This document shows positions 47,490 to 61,800 of a stretch of DNA of 64,000 nt, piece by piece (position 1 is the first letter of the stretch; each line of letters starts with the position of its first letter). The stretch lies in contig NC_068565.1 of NCBI RefSeq assembly GCF_025698545.1, positions 6,262,001 to 6,326,000 of the forward strand, read 5' to 3'. The notes under the pieces were generated by a model. The model searched no databases, was not told where the DNA came from, and worked only from the letters and a program-made list of their open reading frames with translations. The DNA comes from Gossypium raimondii. Lineage: Eukaryota; Streptophyta; Magnoliopsida; Malvales; Malvaceae. Made by a program: the position numbers and the translations under genes.

Positions 47490-49801
47490 TGTAATACCCA
47501 AAATTTTTTACAATAAAATATTATCTTTGATAAAATAAAACAAGGAAATAAATCGACAAAAAGGGGAAATTTTGGAGTTATGTCAACATTGGGAAGTATA
47601 TTATGACATATTAGTTCAAGAAAGGATTAAATCGCAAAAGTGAGAAAAGTTTTATTGCCCAATAGTAAATACTGAAAAATTGAGGGGTTAAAGTGTAAAT
47701 ATAAAAAGTTGAAGGACTAGTGGTGTAAATAGTTTAAGGGTGGAATGATCTAGAAAATAAGGAAAATGGATGGATTAGGACCAAATTGAAAAAGGTAAAG
47801 AATTTTAAGGGACTAAATTGCAATTTTACCAAATTAAGTGATGACTCAAGGATGGAATTTTAAGAGATCATAAAGGGTAAAATGGTCAATTAGAAGAGAG
47901 AGAAATCTAGAAGATAATGATGATGTTGGAGATATTTTATATTAATTAATTAAATAAATATTAGTTTATTTGTATTTTAATTTAATTTTTAAATGATATT
48001 TTATTATTTTATTATTATTTTATTTAGTATATATATAAGAAAAGGAAGATGAAGAAGCATGCAACCCACCATTTTTCCATGCACCAACGTGAGAAAAAGA
48101 GAGAAAGAAAGAAAGTTTTGCTTTCTTTACAATTTGGTCCTTCCACCAAAAATTCACCATTTTCATCTAGAAATCAAAAGAATTTTCATAGCCACCAGGA
48201 GAGAAAATTGATAAGGAGAATATTGGGAGCTAGAATATCAAGTTCGATTCAAGAAATAAAGGCTGGAGGAGAGAGAAAATCAAGTTAGAGATTGAAATCA
48301 ATAGAACAAGGTAAGAACATTAAGATTTCAATATATTTTTGAGCTTGATATTATTGAAAAAGTAGGGAATTTATGTTAATGTAGGGATTTATTATATAAG
48401 GTTCTATATTCTTGATATGTTAGTGAAGGAAACAAGAGGAATTGATAGAAAATATTGTAGAGAAAAGAAAGGAGGGTGTTATAAATTTGATTATTAACAT
48501 TTTGCACTAAAAGCAGTTTTGGACAATTGCAGAGGTTAATTTTGAAAATCACCATAAATTGTGGAAATTGAATTATAGAGTGAATAAGATATTAAATGAA
48601 ATTTTAATGAGTCTATTTCTACATAAAATAAACAGAGCAAGTAAAAGAGTTATATATTTTGAGATATTTGACTTTTAGTTAGGAAGGGTCAGATTGATTT
48701 TGGAATCCCCTGTTCTAACTTTTATAAATCATTATAAATTGTAAAAAATAATTATAATTTTTAATTTATATTATTAAATTCCTTAATGAGTCTATTTTCA
48801 AGAGAAATAAACAAAACTACCATCAGAATTTTGTACTAAGAGATATTTGATTTTTAGTGAAGAGAGGTCAGAAATGGCGGGCAGTGAAACAAGGGAATCT
48901 TTAAAGAATAAACTGTACCAATTGGCTAAACTAAAAATTCTGAAAATTTCATGGTAAATATATATATGAGTCTAGTTTTAGGGAAATTAACAGTGCATAA
49001 TTTTAAATTCTGTAGCTCCAGATAAAAATAATTTAGTGATACTGACTCGGATAGATAGCTTTGAATATACTTAAGGGTGAATAATGAAACTTTAGAAAAT
49101 GTTATTTCTAAGAGTGTTAAGTACATTAAGGATGTGGAATGGAGTGGAGAAGGAGGAAAATATATATGAATATTCTGATAATATGATTTTATTTTAAAAA
49201 TAGCTAATTTACATATTTTAGGTTTAGGGACTAAATTGAATAAAAGTAAAATTGTTAGGGTAATTTTGTAAAATGGAAAAATGACGAAATTTCAAGAATT
49301 GAATAGTTTTATTGTCTAAATTAATAAATTGAATGAAATTATTAATTTAGATCAAGATCTCGTGGAAAGTCGAGGAAATGCAAAATTTCCAAAATGCCCC
49401 TATATCATGGTATTTATGCAATTTAGCCTAGTAAGTTTGTATTACTGTAATTCAAATCTAATTATTATTAATTATTGTGTTTTAATTGAAATACATGGTA
49501 ATTAAATGGAAATTGCTAGTGATATGATTTGAATTGTGAGCATGAGAAATTGTGAACTGAATGAAATGGAAATGAAGCATTGAATTGCATGGGCATGTAT
49601 CGGGTCTCGTAGGCCTATTTATTATGAATATAATATTTTAAGGATATATTGTGAAGAATTATAAAAGCATGTTAAAAAAAATTTTGAAAGTTTTAATTTA
49701 GATGAAATTTTATAACTAAGTTAAATACATTTACAAGTGTATGTGTTCTAGTAATGCCTCATAACCTATTCCGGCATCGAATACGGGTAAGGGGTGTTAC
49801 A
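47490..49801 (+). mobile_element. Solo LTR, plus strand, TSD ATACC
   Basis: Starts TGTAATACCCAAAATTTTTT and ends GGGTAAGGGGTGTTACA, flanked by ATACC at 47485-47489 and 49802-49806. The empty site is visible at about 6634-6641 in the first spacer. Length 2312 bp. Its 3' part resembles the 3' part of the solo LTR at 8464-11431, but the 5' part differs, so it belongs to a related subfamily. A short open frame at 48049-48288 has no domain. Confidence 0.88.
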
Positions 49802-49852
49802 ATACCAAATCTCTATTTTGTTTCCTGTACGTTTTAATTCACATAGGTATCA

Positions 49853-52800
49853 TGTAACACCTCTAACCCGTATCCGTCGCTAAAACAGGGTTACGAAGCA
49901 TTACCGAAATATACAGATCAAGTAAATAGATATTTTATTTTATACAGTATTCATGTCAAAAATCAAACATAAAGTCCCTTATATGAACCTTCGAGGTCCA
50001 AAACATGCATTAGAAATGAGTCGGGACTAAACTAGGTACTCAGAGAATTTTTCGCAAAATTTAAAAAAAAATTCTTAGGTGCAAGGGTCACACAGCCAAG
50101 AGACACACCCGTGTCTCAGGCCGTGTAACTCTCTAACTTGGGTCACACGACCAAGACACACGCCCGTGTGCTAGGCCTTGTGTAAATACCTGGGCATTCT
50201 GTTTTAAAATTTTAAAGATGTAGGGGACACACGAGCAGGTCACACGCCCATGTACTAGGCCGTGTGTCACACACGGCTGAGATACACACCCGTGTCTCTG
50301 CCTGTGTGGACGAAAATAGGCTATTTTCTAAGCCATATTTATCACCCTATTTTATCATCCTCTTACACCAACACTTTAACACATTCACAAGCTATTATAT
50401 GTCATTTAACCCAACTCAAAATTAAGTCCTATACATGATATAATACCTCATATAATCAAGTATACACACTCACTTAAATTACGAAGTACACATATATGCA
50501 TAACTTATCAAATATGCGAACTTAATTCAATCATTAATATGCCAATATAATTTCTATCAATCAACCATTTCAACCACATACCAAACATATCCATCACAAG
50601 CCATTCCAATGGCTAGTTACAATTAAAGCATTTATATGCCGATATTGACCAATTAACCTATACATGCCATTATAACCATAATTAATTTACCATATATATT
50701 TACCAAAATGGGCTGATAGATAGTGTGAGTGATCTCTGTCAAGCTTTCAATCCAACGTATAAAACAGGGGAAAATAAAACAGAGTAAGCATGAAATGCTT
50801 AGTAAGTTCGTATAACATGGTAATTAACTTACCATTTATTTAAATTCAATATAAACATACAAGGCACAGTCAATCAACTTGATCACGAGCCCTAACACAT
50901 ATCTTCATTACCCTTGTTAGTCATATAATTCATATAAATATCAAGAAACATGTATGGGCTCAACAATAATTAGATTTCCATGTACATATACTTTCCACAT
51001 CATGTATTTATATAACATATAAAAATCATATCCTTGGATTTCAAGTACATTTTCATAATAATTCGTCTTGAGTTCAGATTATTTCATATCGAAACTTTGC
51101 CCATTAAATCATTTGAAATGTCAGTGTCACATGGGTAATACACTCAAGGTGTACAAATCTATAATTATGGATGAACATATTCATCAAACAAATTCCATGT
51201 TCATATATTATCATCTCGTATTTCCATATATATTGTATCATCATTTTCATGCATTTCAGGTAGATACGTGTATTAATTCATTTCATGTTCATATTTTCTC
51301 ATGTCAGGATTTTGACTTTTGAATCATTGAAAACATCGATGGATACACAGGTAGTACACTCGAAGTGTACAAATTAGAAATCTGTCAATTCATATTCAGA
51401 AGTGCTCTTTAAAGCACATAATCGGGAAATCCTCTCTTAAGCCATATAACAGGAAGCTCACAAAGAGCCATTAATCGGGAAGCTCACAAAAAGCCTATCA
51501 GGAAGCTTATCCGGGCTATATAATAGGAAGCTCATAAGAGCCATAATTAGGAAGTTTACAAAGAACTTTTAATCAGAAAGCTCACAAAGAGTATTTAATT
51601 AGGAGCTCTAAATAGCCATATATCAGGAAGTTTAAGTGAGTCATATCAGGACGCTCACAAAGAGCTACGTTTGTGTCTGCAATATATATAGGATCACAAC
51701 CGATCATATAACAGGACGTTCACAAAAAGCTACAGTAGTCCGCAACACATGTAAGATCACTACAGATCAAGATGCTTGCAAGAACCATATAATGAGAAGC
51801 TCGAGAGAGCTTATAACAGGATGCTCGTAGGAGCTATGGTGTGTCCGCAACACATGCAGGACCACAACCAATCAAGAAATCCTATATCCATCGATTTCCA
51901 TTATTCAAACGGGATTTAATATTTATCGGGCTTTGTCGGATATGTAACCAATTTCATATATTTGGCATTTATACAATTCACATACACAACATTTAATTCA
52001 AGCATATAAATATACAAAATTTAGTTACGCGAACTTACCTTGACAAATGTTCGTGTATGTAAAATCTACTAACCCGACATTTTCTCTTTTCCTCGTTCTA
52101 ACTCCGAATTTGGTCTATCCGAATCTATATGAATGAATTTAACATTAATTCATGTTCATTTCAATTCAATTCACATCTTAGGCAAAATTATCATTTTGCC
52201 CCTAAACTTTTAATTAATGATAATTTTGTCCCTAAGCTCGAAAAATGAAATTTATGCAATTTAATCTTTATTCCAAGTCTAGCCAATTTTTACATGTAAA
52301 ATTTATAGCCCATGTATTTAATAAAATCCAAAATTTTTCCATGAATTTTACAACTTTTCAATTTAGTCCCTAAATCATAATTTCATCAAAATCCCCTTTG
52401 CAAAAGTTGTTTATCTACTAATAACCTTTCATTTTCTACCATAAAACTTCATAATTCATCTATGTTCATCCATGGAAAAACCCTAGTACCTTGATAACTT
52501 TGCAAATTAAGCTATTACGATCTCGAAAATATAAAAATCATTAAAAATGGGAAAGAATACTTACCTAATCAAGCAAAATAAATTGGCTTGAGCTTAGGTT
52601 TCCATGGCTAGGGTTTCCATGCTTTTAATTTGGGAAAGATGATATAAATGATGATATTTTAATTTTTTTATCATTTATCATCTTTTATTATTTCATTTTC
52701 CAATTTCATCCCTTTCTTTATTTTATTTTCCATGGATGAATCATCATCCTTAACCACTAAGTATTTTTAATGGTCTATTTGCCATATAAGGACCTCAAAT

Positions 52801-53035
52801 TTTGAATTCCATAGCTATTTAATCCTTTTAGCTATTAGAACTCAACTTTTGCACTTTGTGCAATTGGTCCTTTATCAAATTAAACATGTAATCGGTAAAA
52901 TTTCTTTACAAAATTTTTATACGACATTACTATCATACTATAGACCATAAAATAATATAAAAATAATTTTTCTTCCAAAACCGAATTTGTGGTCCTGAAA
53001 CCACTTTCCGATTTTACCGAAAACTGGCTGTTACA
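49853..53035 (-). mobile_element. Solo LTR, minus strand, TSD TATCA (copy 2)
   Basis: Uninterrupted partner of 6691-12835: TGTAACACCTCTAACC at the left, CTGGCTGTTACA at the right, TATCA at 49848-49852 and 53036-53040. 3183 bp, no coding domains. Contains the palindrome block at 50085-50315 and the micro-hairpin array. Confidence 0.88.
51449..51845 (+). repeat. Uninterrupted micro-hairpin tandem array
   Basis: About a dozen degenerate units containing GAAGCTCACAAAGAGCC-like words, then units with ACAACCGATC and AACACATG spacers. Each has GCTC and GAGC arms separated by five bases. Confidence 0.7.
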
Positions 53036-53040
53036 TATCA

Positions 53041-53372
53041 TATTTCAAAGTTATTTCCACTTATTCTACTTTGGTGAAGTAGTTCCTTATGAAACATATT
53101 TCGCAAAACATCTCTCATAATGCAATTTATTCTTAACAAAAAATTCTTTTTGGACGAGATTTATTCCCGAATTAAGGTTATTTTGATTTGTTCCAAACGT
53201 GAGTTGTTCTCAACATGAAAATTACTTTGGATAAGAGTTGTTCCATAGTGATACTTTTCTTTGAAGAACTTGTTCTAATAATGGTCCTGGTTCTAAATAG
53301 AAATTGTTTCAAATAACTATTGTTTTGAGCATAATTATTCTTGAAATGCAATTATATAAATGATACTTATTC
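53041..53372. other. Unassigned spacer, no gene seen
   Basis: Copy of 12841-13172; nothing recognisable beyond AT-rich sequence. Confidence 0.5.
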
Positions 53373-54154
53373 TGTAACACCCTTAACCCGAATTTGTCAC
53401 TGGAATAAGGTTACGGAGCATTATCGAAGTTTACAAATTAATTATCAGACATTTCATTTCATCTAGCATTCATATTAGAAACCAATCAAAATCATACATA
53501 TTGTACCTTAAACGAGCCATCGAGGCCCAAATTACATATTAGAAACAAATAGGGACTAAATCAAAGGCACAGAAAATTTTTCAAAAATATTTAAAATTTT
53601 CAACACTGCAAGGGTCACACGGCCGTGTCTTAGCCCGTGTCCGAGTCCATGTGAGTATACTGACTTGGGTCACACGGCCAAGTCACACACCCGTGAGCTA
53701 GGCCGTGTGAGCATTCTGTTTTGTGCAAATATAAGATACAGGGGACACACAGCTGTGTCACATGGCTGTATGTCAAGCACGGTTGAGACACACACTCGTG
53801 TCTCTGCCCGTGTGGATGAAAATTGATCATTTTACAAGCCATATTTCTCACCCAATTCTATGTTAATCTATACATGCCATTATAACCAAAATCAAAACAT
53901 TTGAAAGTACCGATAGAACCAATGGATAGTGTGATACAACTCCGACAAGCTTCCAACTTAATTGAGCTTCCGATAATCTGAAAAGTAAAGGAAAACACAT
54001 ACATAAGAACTGAATGATTAGTAAGCTCATATAACTTTAATCATAATATTTCTTTTCAAATATGAAATTTAAACATATCAAGAATAATCCAATATTGATA
54101 CCACAATACTTATAACGTTATATTTAATAGCTCACTAAGTGAATAAATCTACAA

Positions 54155-54203
<49 letters not shown>

Positions 54204-56164
54204 CCTAACATAGTAGGAATTTTAAACAACTCTTCCAAAATTTCTTTATTTTCATTTGTGTTTCTTTACCTTCCACACTTATTCCATATGTACAACACAC
54301 CAGTTATAAGCATATCATTCAACCATAGCCACAAGCTAGTGCATTTAAACATAGACCTTTTTTGAATTGATCACATGATAACTCATTTAATAAGAAATTG
54401 CATAACCTAAACCTTACCACTCTTTCATGAGCACAAGCATATTTCCATTTAAGCACTTACCATTTCAATGCACCTTATAATTAAACATATTACCCTTATT
54501 TTTAAAAAAATTTTGAATAATAACAAATGTAATATTTAAAACGATATGTATTTATCTTATTTGGGGTATAATATAAAGACCGCCAATTATATTTAAGCAT
54601 AATGCATGATGTAGTGATGATGACTATATGGATAGAATATTGGAATGATAAAATATAAATAAATAAAGGTATACTTTAATAATAATAAAATAATCATTAA
54701 ACAAATAGATAAAGTAACTTAAAATAAAATAAACAAAAATACATGATTGAAAAGACACGACTTAAAAATGCCAAAAATAATAAAAGGAATAATAAAATAA
54801 CAGAAAAAATAAAATAAAATAATAATGAGATAATAATGACAATATAACAATATGTACAAATATGAACAATATGAATTTTAAAATAAAAAGCAAGGCAATA
54901 ATAATAAATAAATAAATAAATAAAATCCAATGACTGAAATTAAATAAATAAAGGATTTAATTGAAATTTAAATGAAACTAGGGGTATAAATTGCAAATAA
55001 TAAAATTAGGTGAATAAGGATTAAAATGTAACGCGCTAAAAAGGATAGGGACTAAAAAGGAAAATATCATTTGTCCTTATGCGCATCGTTTCTTAGGTGG
55101 ACCAAAATAAAAAAGAAATGAAATTTTATGGAAAAATTTGTAAATATATAAAAATAGATAGGACGAGATTGAAAAATAAATAAAAGGCGGAAGGGTCGAG
55201 ACTGCAAATAACCCATTGGTCACGAAAACACGCAGATCTTAGCTACTTTCGGGTCGAGTCTCAGGTTTGAGTCAAAACGATGTCATTTTGACGTCTGCAA
55301 ATCGGCCCAAAATGGTGTCGTTTTATACCATATATTTAAGCCAACAATCTTCCAAAAAAATTTCATTTCTGCCTTTAAAATTAAAGGGCCTATTTTGGCC
55401 GTTTCATTTCCCTCGGCCTCGATCTGAGGCTAAAATACCCAAGCAACCCACCAAAATTCAGAAAAAGAAAGAAAAAAACAAAGGGACCTTCCGGTTCCTA
55501 GTCACTCCCGACGAGGTTTTCAGCCACCTTCTAGACCAGAGAAATCTCTGGCGACGGCGGTTAAGGTAAAACCTTTCGTATTTTTTTATATATATCTCTC
55601 TATATAAATACAATATGTTTTAAAAGAAAATAAATATGCCAAGGAGAAACAAATACCTTTCTTAAAAACTATTATGAGTTTTTTATATTTCTTCTGATTG
55701 ACTTTTTTTTTTTTTTGCGTATATATCTCTGTAAAAATTACAAACTGGGGTATTGGCCTTTATAGCCATGAGTTACATCAGATTGCTATTTTGTACTATT
55801 CATTTCCACTGTTTTTGTTACTATTTTTGTTGGTTCTTTTGTTGTTTCTGTCTTCTCTCTTTGTCCTTTTCTGCAGGCATCGGCGTGGTCAACGGAGGGC
55901 AATGAGACGCGCACCTTCGCCATTTTGGTGCAACGGTGGCAGCAAGGGTGCGTCATGGCCTCAAGACGAGGCACCTCGGCGGCGTGCGAGTGAAAGGGAG
56001 GAGCGGCAAAGAGGGACTTAGGGTTTTTTGGTTTACCAGAAACGTTTAAGTCTTTCGGGCCATTGGGCCTCTTTTTCATTTGGGCCTGTAAATTTGGACT
56101 GTTATTATTTTTCTTTTTGGTTTGGTTTATTTTTATTCGGGCCAGATAAAATTGGCCTGTTACA
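53373..56164 (-). mobile_element. LTR-derived sequence, boundaries uncertain (copy 2)
   Basis: Partner of 13173-16011 with the same TGTAACACCC left end and GGCCTGTTACA right end. The flanking pentamers again do not match, in both copies, so the mismatch predates the duplication. Confidence 0.5.
54161..54199. repeat. (TA)n microsatellite, expanded
   Basis: About 39 bp of perfect TA alternation; the orthologous tract at 13959-13971 is only about 13 bp. Confidence 0.92.
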
Positions 56165-57242
56165 ATTACGTTTATTTTCTTTAAATTAAGAGTTATTTTT
56201 TAATTTAATTTAATGTATTATTTATTTTATTATTTTCCACATGTAATTATCTTATTGTATTATCTAAGTAATAAATTACATCTCATTAAAAATGTTTCAC
56301 ATATAAAATTCCACATCATCTCCATTAACTTTTTAATGGTACTTTCATTAAATCTATTAAAAATACAGATTAAAAAAAAAGAACAAAGGTTGATGACTCA
56401 AAATGCAATTAGAGCCATTTTGACAAAACATGGAAACGTTAGTAGCTAAATTTGTCATTAAGCCTAAAAATTAATAAACGTTCTTTATAGGATATTTGAA
56501 AAGAAAATTAGATAAAAGGCACATAAATATTTAGTCTTATTTATAGGATTTTTAAAAAAATTTACTAAAATGCATAGGAAAATAACTCCTATTTTATTGT
56601 ATCAGAATAATTTTTCTTATTTACACTAAAGTAATTAAGTATAAAATTAAAATTAATTATTGTTCTAAGAGATTACAAGTACAATTACAATTATAAACTT
56701 AAAAATAGGTTTATTTCTATCGAATTCAATTTAAATATTTGAATTCAAATCCTACCCATATTTTAAATAGATTTAATTTTTCTAGGAGTTTTAAATTTTG
56801 ATGGACAACTTAATCCTTCAATCGATCTAAAATAAAATGATAAAGCTTAAAAGGATTTGCTTTTGGAATATATTTTTAAAATTTAAGAATAAATTTACAT
56901 TGAAAAGAAGGGTTGATGTGTAATGAAAAAAAACATCGCATAATATTATTGGAAGGACTATATCGTATACTATAAGAAGAGTTTACGAATAATTTCTTTA
57001 ATTGGAAGAGATTACATTACATTATCAAAGTTTGAGCATCAATTTTTTAGTTCTAATTGCTAAAAAAAACATTATCTGTACTTATTATAAAAATTTTAAT
57101 AAACCTTATGTTACGGGTTAATCAGATACTAACTCGGTTGAAAAAAAATTAATACATTTTTTTAAATGACTATTATGATGATTCTTCTGTCCTTTTAAAA
57201 TTAAGGGACCGCAAAGGGTTCGGATTTTTTTTCTGGTTGGGC
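56165..57242. other. AT-rich spacer without recognisable gene
   Basis: Collinear with 16012-17399 apart from the deletion near 56890-56920 that removes most of the minus-strand RNase H relic. No supported gene. Confidence 0.5.
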
Positions 57243-58076
57243 CTTCAAACAGAGATTGCTTACTCAAATAGAGCGACTAAGGCGTGGTGTGGGAAGTGAA
57301 GCAAGGTGTCTAATCTGTGGCCATGAAACAGAGGATGTTCTTCATGCTATAAGGGATTGTGATGCAGCGAAACAGGTATGGTTCTGCATCGTCCCTCCCC
57401 ATAACCTAACCTTTTTCTTTTCAAGTAATTTACCGGAGTCGCTTGAATGCAATTTGGATAATCGACTCAATTTAACCTGGAGGAATGTCAATTGGCCGTG
57501 CTTCTTTGGAAGAACAAGAATATATACACCTTTAACGGGGTCCAGTGCACATAGTTGGGCCAACCAATACATTTCATCTTGCAAGGAAGGAACCCCAATG
57601 AGATTGAGCTCGAGAGAATAGACAGTAAAAACAAGAAGATTGAGTCGATTAAGATCCGATGGAGCCATTAAATTTAACACAGGTTATGCTGCAACAGGTG
57701 GTGTATTGAGAGTCACAGTGGCAAATGCTTACTCGGGTTCAATTGCATATTAGGTAAATGTTCTATTTTTGAAGCTGAATTGTAGGGCATCCTCAATGGT
57801 GTGATGTTGACACAAGGCAGAATACATGATAGAATTGTGATACAATCAGACAATATGGAAGTTACCGGAGCTATCAATGAGTCCTTGAGGGGATCAAATT
57901 CTGCATTAATCAGGCATAACTTACCGCTTTTGCAAAATGAGGAAAATTTGTTGATTGAATATGTTCCTAGAGACGAAAACAGAGAAACTGATAGTATTAC
58001 CAAGCTGGCCTTTAGCAGGGAGGAGGGTCTACAGTTATATGAAACTTCTCCTCTTGAAACTTCTAGTATTTCATAA
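57243..58076 (+). pseudogene. LINE-derived zf-RVT plus RNase H remnant (copy 2)
   Basis: Same relic as 17400-18246. The zinc-binding part (ARCLICGHETEDVLHAI) is open at 57256-57621, followed by frame changes. The RNase H part at 57801-58076 is open to its natural end (IQSDNMEV, EYVPRDENRETDSITKLAF), with no stop where copy 1 has one. A short deletion near 57509 shifts the linker. It is the end of a non-LTR retroelement ORF2 and has no reverse-transcriptase core left. Confidence 0.65.
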
Positions 58077-58857
58077 TAGTTTCCATTTTTTTCACCAAAA
58101 AAAAAAGAAATAAAAACCATATATCAAAAAATCGAACTTAGATAAAATTTATATACAATTTTTTTTTTCAGAAATGTTTTTTCTTATAACATAACCTATT
58201 AATTATTTTAATAACACCAAACATTATTGCTAACATAACATTACAACATTATAGCATTCGCCAAAAACTTAAATGAGAAATTAGGAAGAGTAATCGAGCT
58301 CGAGTTCTTTGTTGCTCAGACTCGATAAAATGAGAGCTATATTTGTGTCGACAGGGAATATGTGTTGGATTTGTCGGATTCTTATAATTGAGTAAGAAAA
58401 GAAAAAGGAAAAATAAAAAGAAGATGGAAAAGAAAGAAACAGGCAAACAAAATCAAATGAAAATCGAGAAAATAAAGTTGAATGTGTCCAAAACAAGTAG
58501 AATGCTTTATCTTTTCAACGTCAATTTCATGTGAATTACTATTCCTTCAATTTGGTTTGTCTTTTGCAATCATTACAATATTTGATTACAATGTACTCTA
58601 AGGTGATAATCAAGTTTCTTGTAGATTAATCAATAATCTCTAGTAGAAGAGCCTAGTTACTACTACTCACTCTCCATCAACTTTCCTCCAAATATAGCAC
58701 TAATGTTTGTTTTGAGAAACTACCTCTCTTCTTTTGTTCTCAGTTTGTTTAGAGGTGTGTTAATTGGCCAGCCTTTCTGCGACAAAAATGAATCTTGAAA
58801 ATCTCCGAAGTACCAAGTAAATCCCATCGATTTCTTCAACTTAGCTCCTAAGTTCCA
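58077..58857 (+). promoter_or_regulatory. 5' flank of TNL-D
   Basis: Matches the TNL-B flank. The first TATA-like candidate reads TAGAAG (58643-58648), as in TNL-C, while CAAATATAG near 58687 is retained. A 4-bp deletion relative to the others follows it. Confidence 0.4.
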
Positions 58858-61800
58858 ATGGTTAGATTCGATAATGAGACATCCTCCTCTTCCTCCTCCT
58901 CCTCCTCCTCCTCCTCCTCATCATCATCATCATCATTGGAATCATCTTCTTCAGTTTCTCGAGGGAAATATGATGTTTTCTTGAGTTTCAGAGGTGAGGA
59001 TACCCGCAGGAATTTCACGGATCATCTTTATGCTGCATTCAAAAGGAGAGGAATCACCACTTTTAGGGATGACGAAAAGCTCAAGACAGGTGAACCCATA
59101 GCACCTGAGCTCTTCAAAGCAATTCATGAGTCATGGTGCTCTGTAATCGTTTTGTCGGAAGGGTATTGTTTTTCGAGTTGGTGCCTAGAAGAGCTTTCCG
59201 AGATTATTCAACAGAAAAACGACAAGGGACATAATGTCTTCCCCATTTTCTATTATGTGGATCCATCTGATTTGAGAAAACAAACCGGAAAAGTTCTAGA
59301 AGCTTTTATTAAGCATGAAAATAATTTCCAGGACAACAAAGAGAAGACACAAAGGTGGCGATCTGCTTTAACTCAAGTAGCTAACATCAAAGGATGGCAC
59401 TTGAGTAACAGGTAACTATCATATTCTTTCACTTCAATAATATCTTACCAGCATCAAGATTGAAATTTGAGGCATTAGCTAAGGACTGTGCCCTTAATGT
59501 TTCACTAAGCTATTTCCTTTGCTTTGTATTTGAAGGCATGAATCAGAACTTATTGGAGAAATCATTGAAAAGGTATCAACAAAATTATGTCAAACATTTG
59601 CAAGTGCTCCTAATGACATGATTGGAATTGAATCACGTTTGGAAGAGTTAAATTGCAAAATAGGCATAGGGGAGGAAGATGATAGTGTTCGGATTATAGG
59701 GATTTGTGGTATGGGCGGGTTAGGTAAAACAACTCTTGCAAGATCTGTTTATACCCAAATTTCAAGTCATTTTGAAGGCCAAAGCTTTCTGGCCGATGTT
59801 CGTGAAGTTGCGGAGAAACATGGACTTGTTTGTTTGCAGAAACAACTTCTTTCCCAAATTTTTCCAGAGGAAAGTTTCAACTTTTTTAATGTTCATGATG
59901 GGAATGACATCATACGTCATATGTTATCTCATAAAAGGATTTTTGTTGTTATTGATGATGTCGATAACATACAACACTTAAAACGTTTATTAGGCAAGCG
60001 AGCTTGGTTTGGTTTAGGAAGCAGGATCATCATAACAACAAGAGACGAGCATCTGCTGCAAATCTACGGAGTGGATGATGTGTATAATCCGACGAAATTG
60101 AATGCCAAGGAAGCACTTCGCCTTTTCAGTTTGAAAGCTTTCAAAAGTGAAACACCTGCAATGGAATTTTTTGAGCTTTCTAAACGTGTAGTGGAATATG
60201 CCAATGGCCTTCCGTTAGCTCTTGAAGTTTTTGGTTCTTTTCTGTCTGGCAGATCAGATGAAGCTCAATGGAGAAGTGCTATTGAAAGACTTAAAAAGAA
60301 GTCCAACAAAGAAATTCTAGACAGGCTTCAAATAAGCTTTGATGGGTTAGGACAATCGGAGAAAGATATATTTTTAGATATTGCATGCTTCTTCAAAGGA
60401 GAAGACAAAGATATGGTAACCAAAATTCTCGATGGTTGTGGCTTTTTCCCGGATATTGGAATAGATGTTCTCATCAAGAAATCTCTTGTAACAATCGATG
60501 AAGACAACAAATTGTCGATGCACGACTTGTTACAAGAGATGGGAAGGAAAATTGTTTACCAAGAATCTCCTAATGAACCTGGAAAACGTAGTAGATTGTG
60601 GGACGAAAAGGATACGAATTATGTGCTAATAGAAAACACTGTAAGCCTTTAGCACTATTAACTGTTACTCCACCCTTGAATATTTGTTGATTCATACGAT
60701 ACTAGGATGCAAGTCTAGCTTTGAACTATTTTTGGACGTGCATTGCACTGTTAAGTCATTAAATTTACCGTATTAATTAGTTGATTGCTCTGATTTTCAG
60801 GCAACGGAAGCTGTTCAAGGTCTAGTCATCGATTCTATCAGGTGTAAATTCATACACCTATCTGTGTATATGTAGTTGATTACTCTGTATATTGTAAAGC
60901 TCATTCCTCTTTTTCCTTGGTGGTTATCAGGAAACAGAACACTTGGACTTTGAGTGCTGATGCCTTTTTGACGATCAACAGGCTAAGACTGCTCAGAGTC
61001 TTCAATGTTCCGAATTCTCGTGGTTTCAAATATCTTAGTAACGAGTTAAGGCTTTTAGAATGGCATGGATATCCTTTCAAATCCTTCCCTTCAAGCTTCC
61101 AACCAGAGAACCTTGTTGCACTTCTTCTGCCTTATAGCCGCATTGAAAAGTTGTGGAAGCCAAACATGGTAAGAGTTACTTTGTTTGATCAATTAATTTT
61201 GACCAAGATAACATAAACACAAAATACCGAAAATAAAATGGCATTTCATCTTTGGTTTTCTTTTTCATTTTTTTCTTTTACAGCCTTTATATAAGTTAAA
61301 ATTGGTCGACCTCAAAGGCTCTAAAAACCTTGTGAAAACACCAGACTTCAGTATGGCCCCAAATCTTGAAAGTTTGATTCTGGAAGGTACTGGAATGGTA
61401 GATTTTGATCCTACCGTCAAGTTTCTAAGGAGGCTGAAGCTTTTGAATTTAAGAAACTGCAAGAGACTTAGGATTTTCCCATCCAAAATTGGGAATGGAT
61501 CTCTAGAAACATTAATTCTTTCAGGTTGCTCAAATATAGAAAGGATTCCAGAGATTGTGGGGGAAATGGAATGTCTGAAAGAGCTTTGTTTGGATGGGAC
61601 TGGTATTAAAGAACTTCCCTCTTCAATTGGACATCTCAGGCGTCTTATGTTGCTAAATTTGAAAGATTGCAGTAAGCTTGAGAGTCTCCCAAGCAGCATA
61701 GGTGGGTGTGAATTCCTTAAAACTCTTATTCTCTCAGGCTGCTCTAAACTTAAAAATTTTCCAGAGAGTTTGCAACAACTAGAATCTTTGGAAGAGCTTA

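Larger units (their letters stand above)
47436..58857 (+). repeat. Spacer duplication copy 2
   Basis: Collinear partner of 6591-19040. Copy-specific content: solo LTR 47490-49801, TA-repeat expansion at 54161-54199, and loss of most of the minus-strand RNase H fragment near 56890-56920. Confidence 0.85.
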
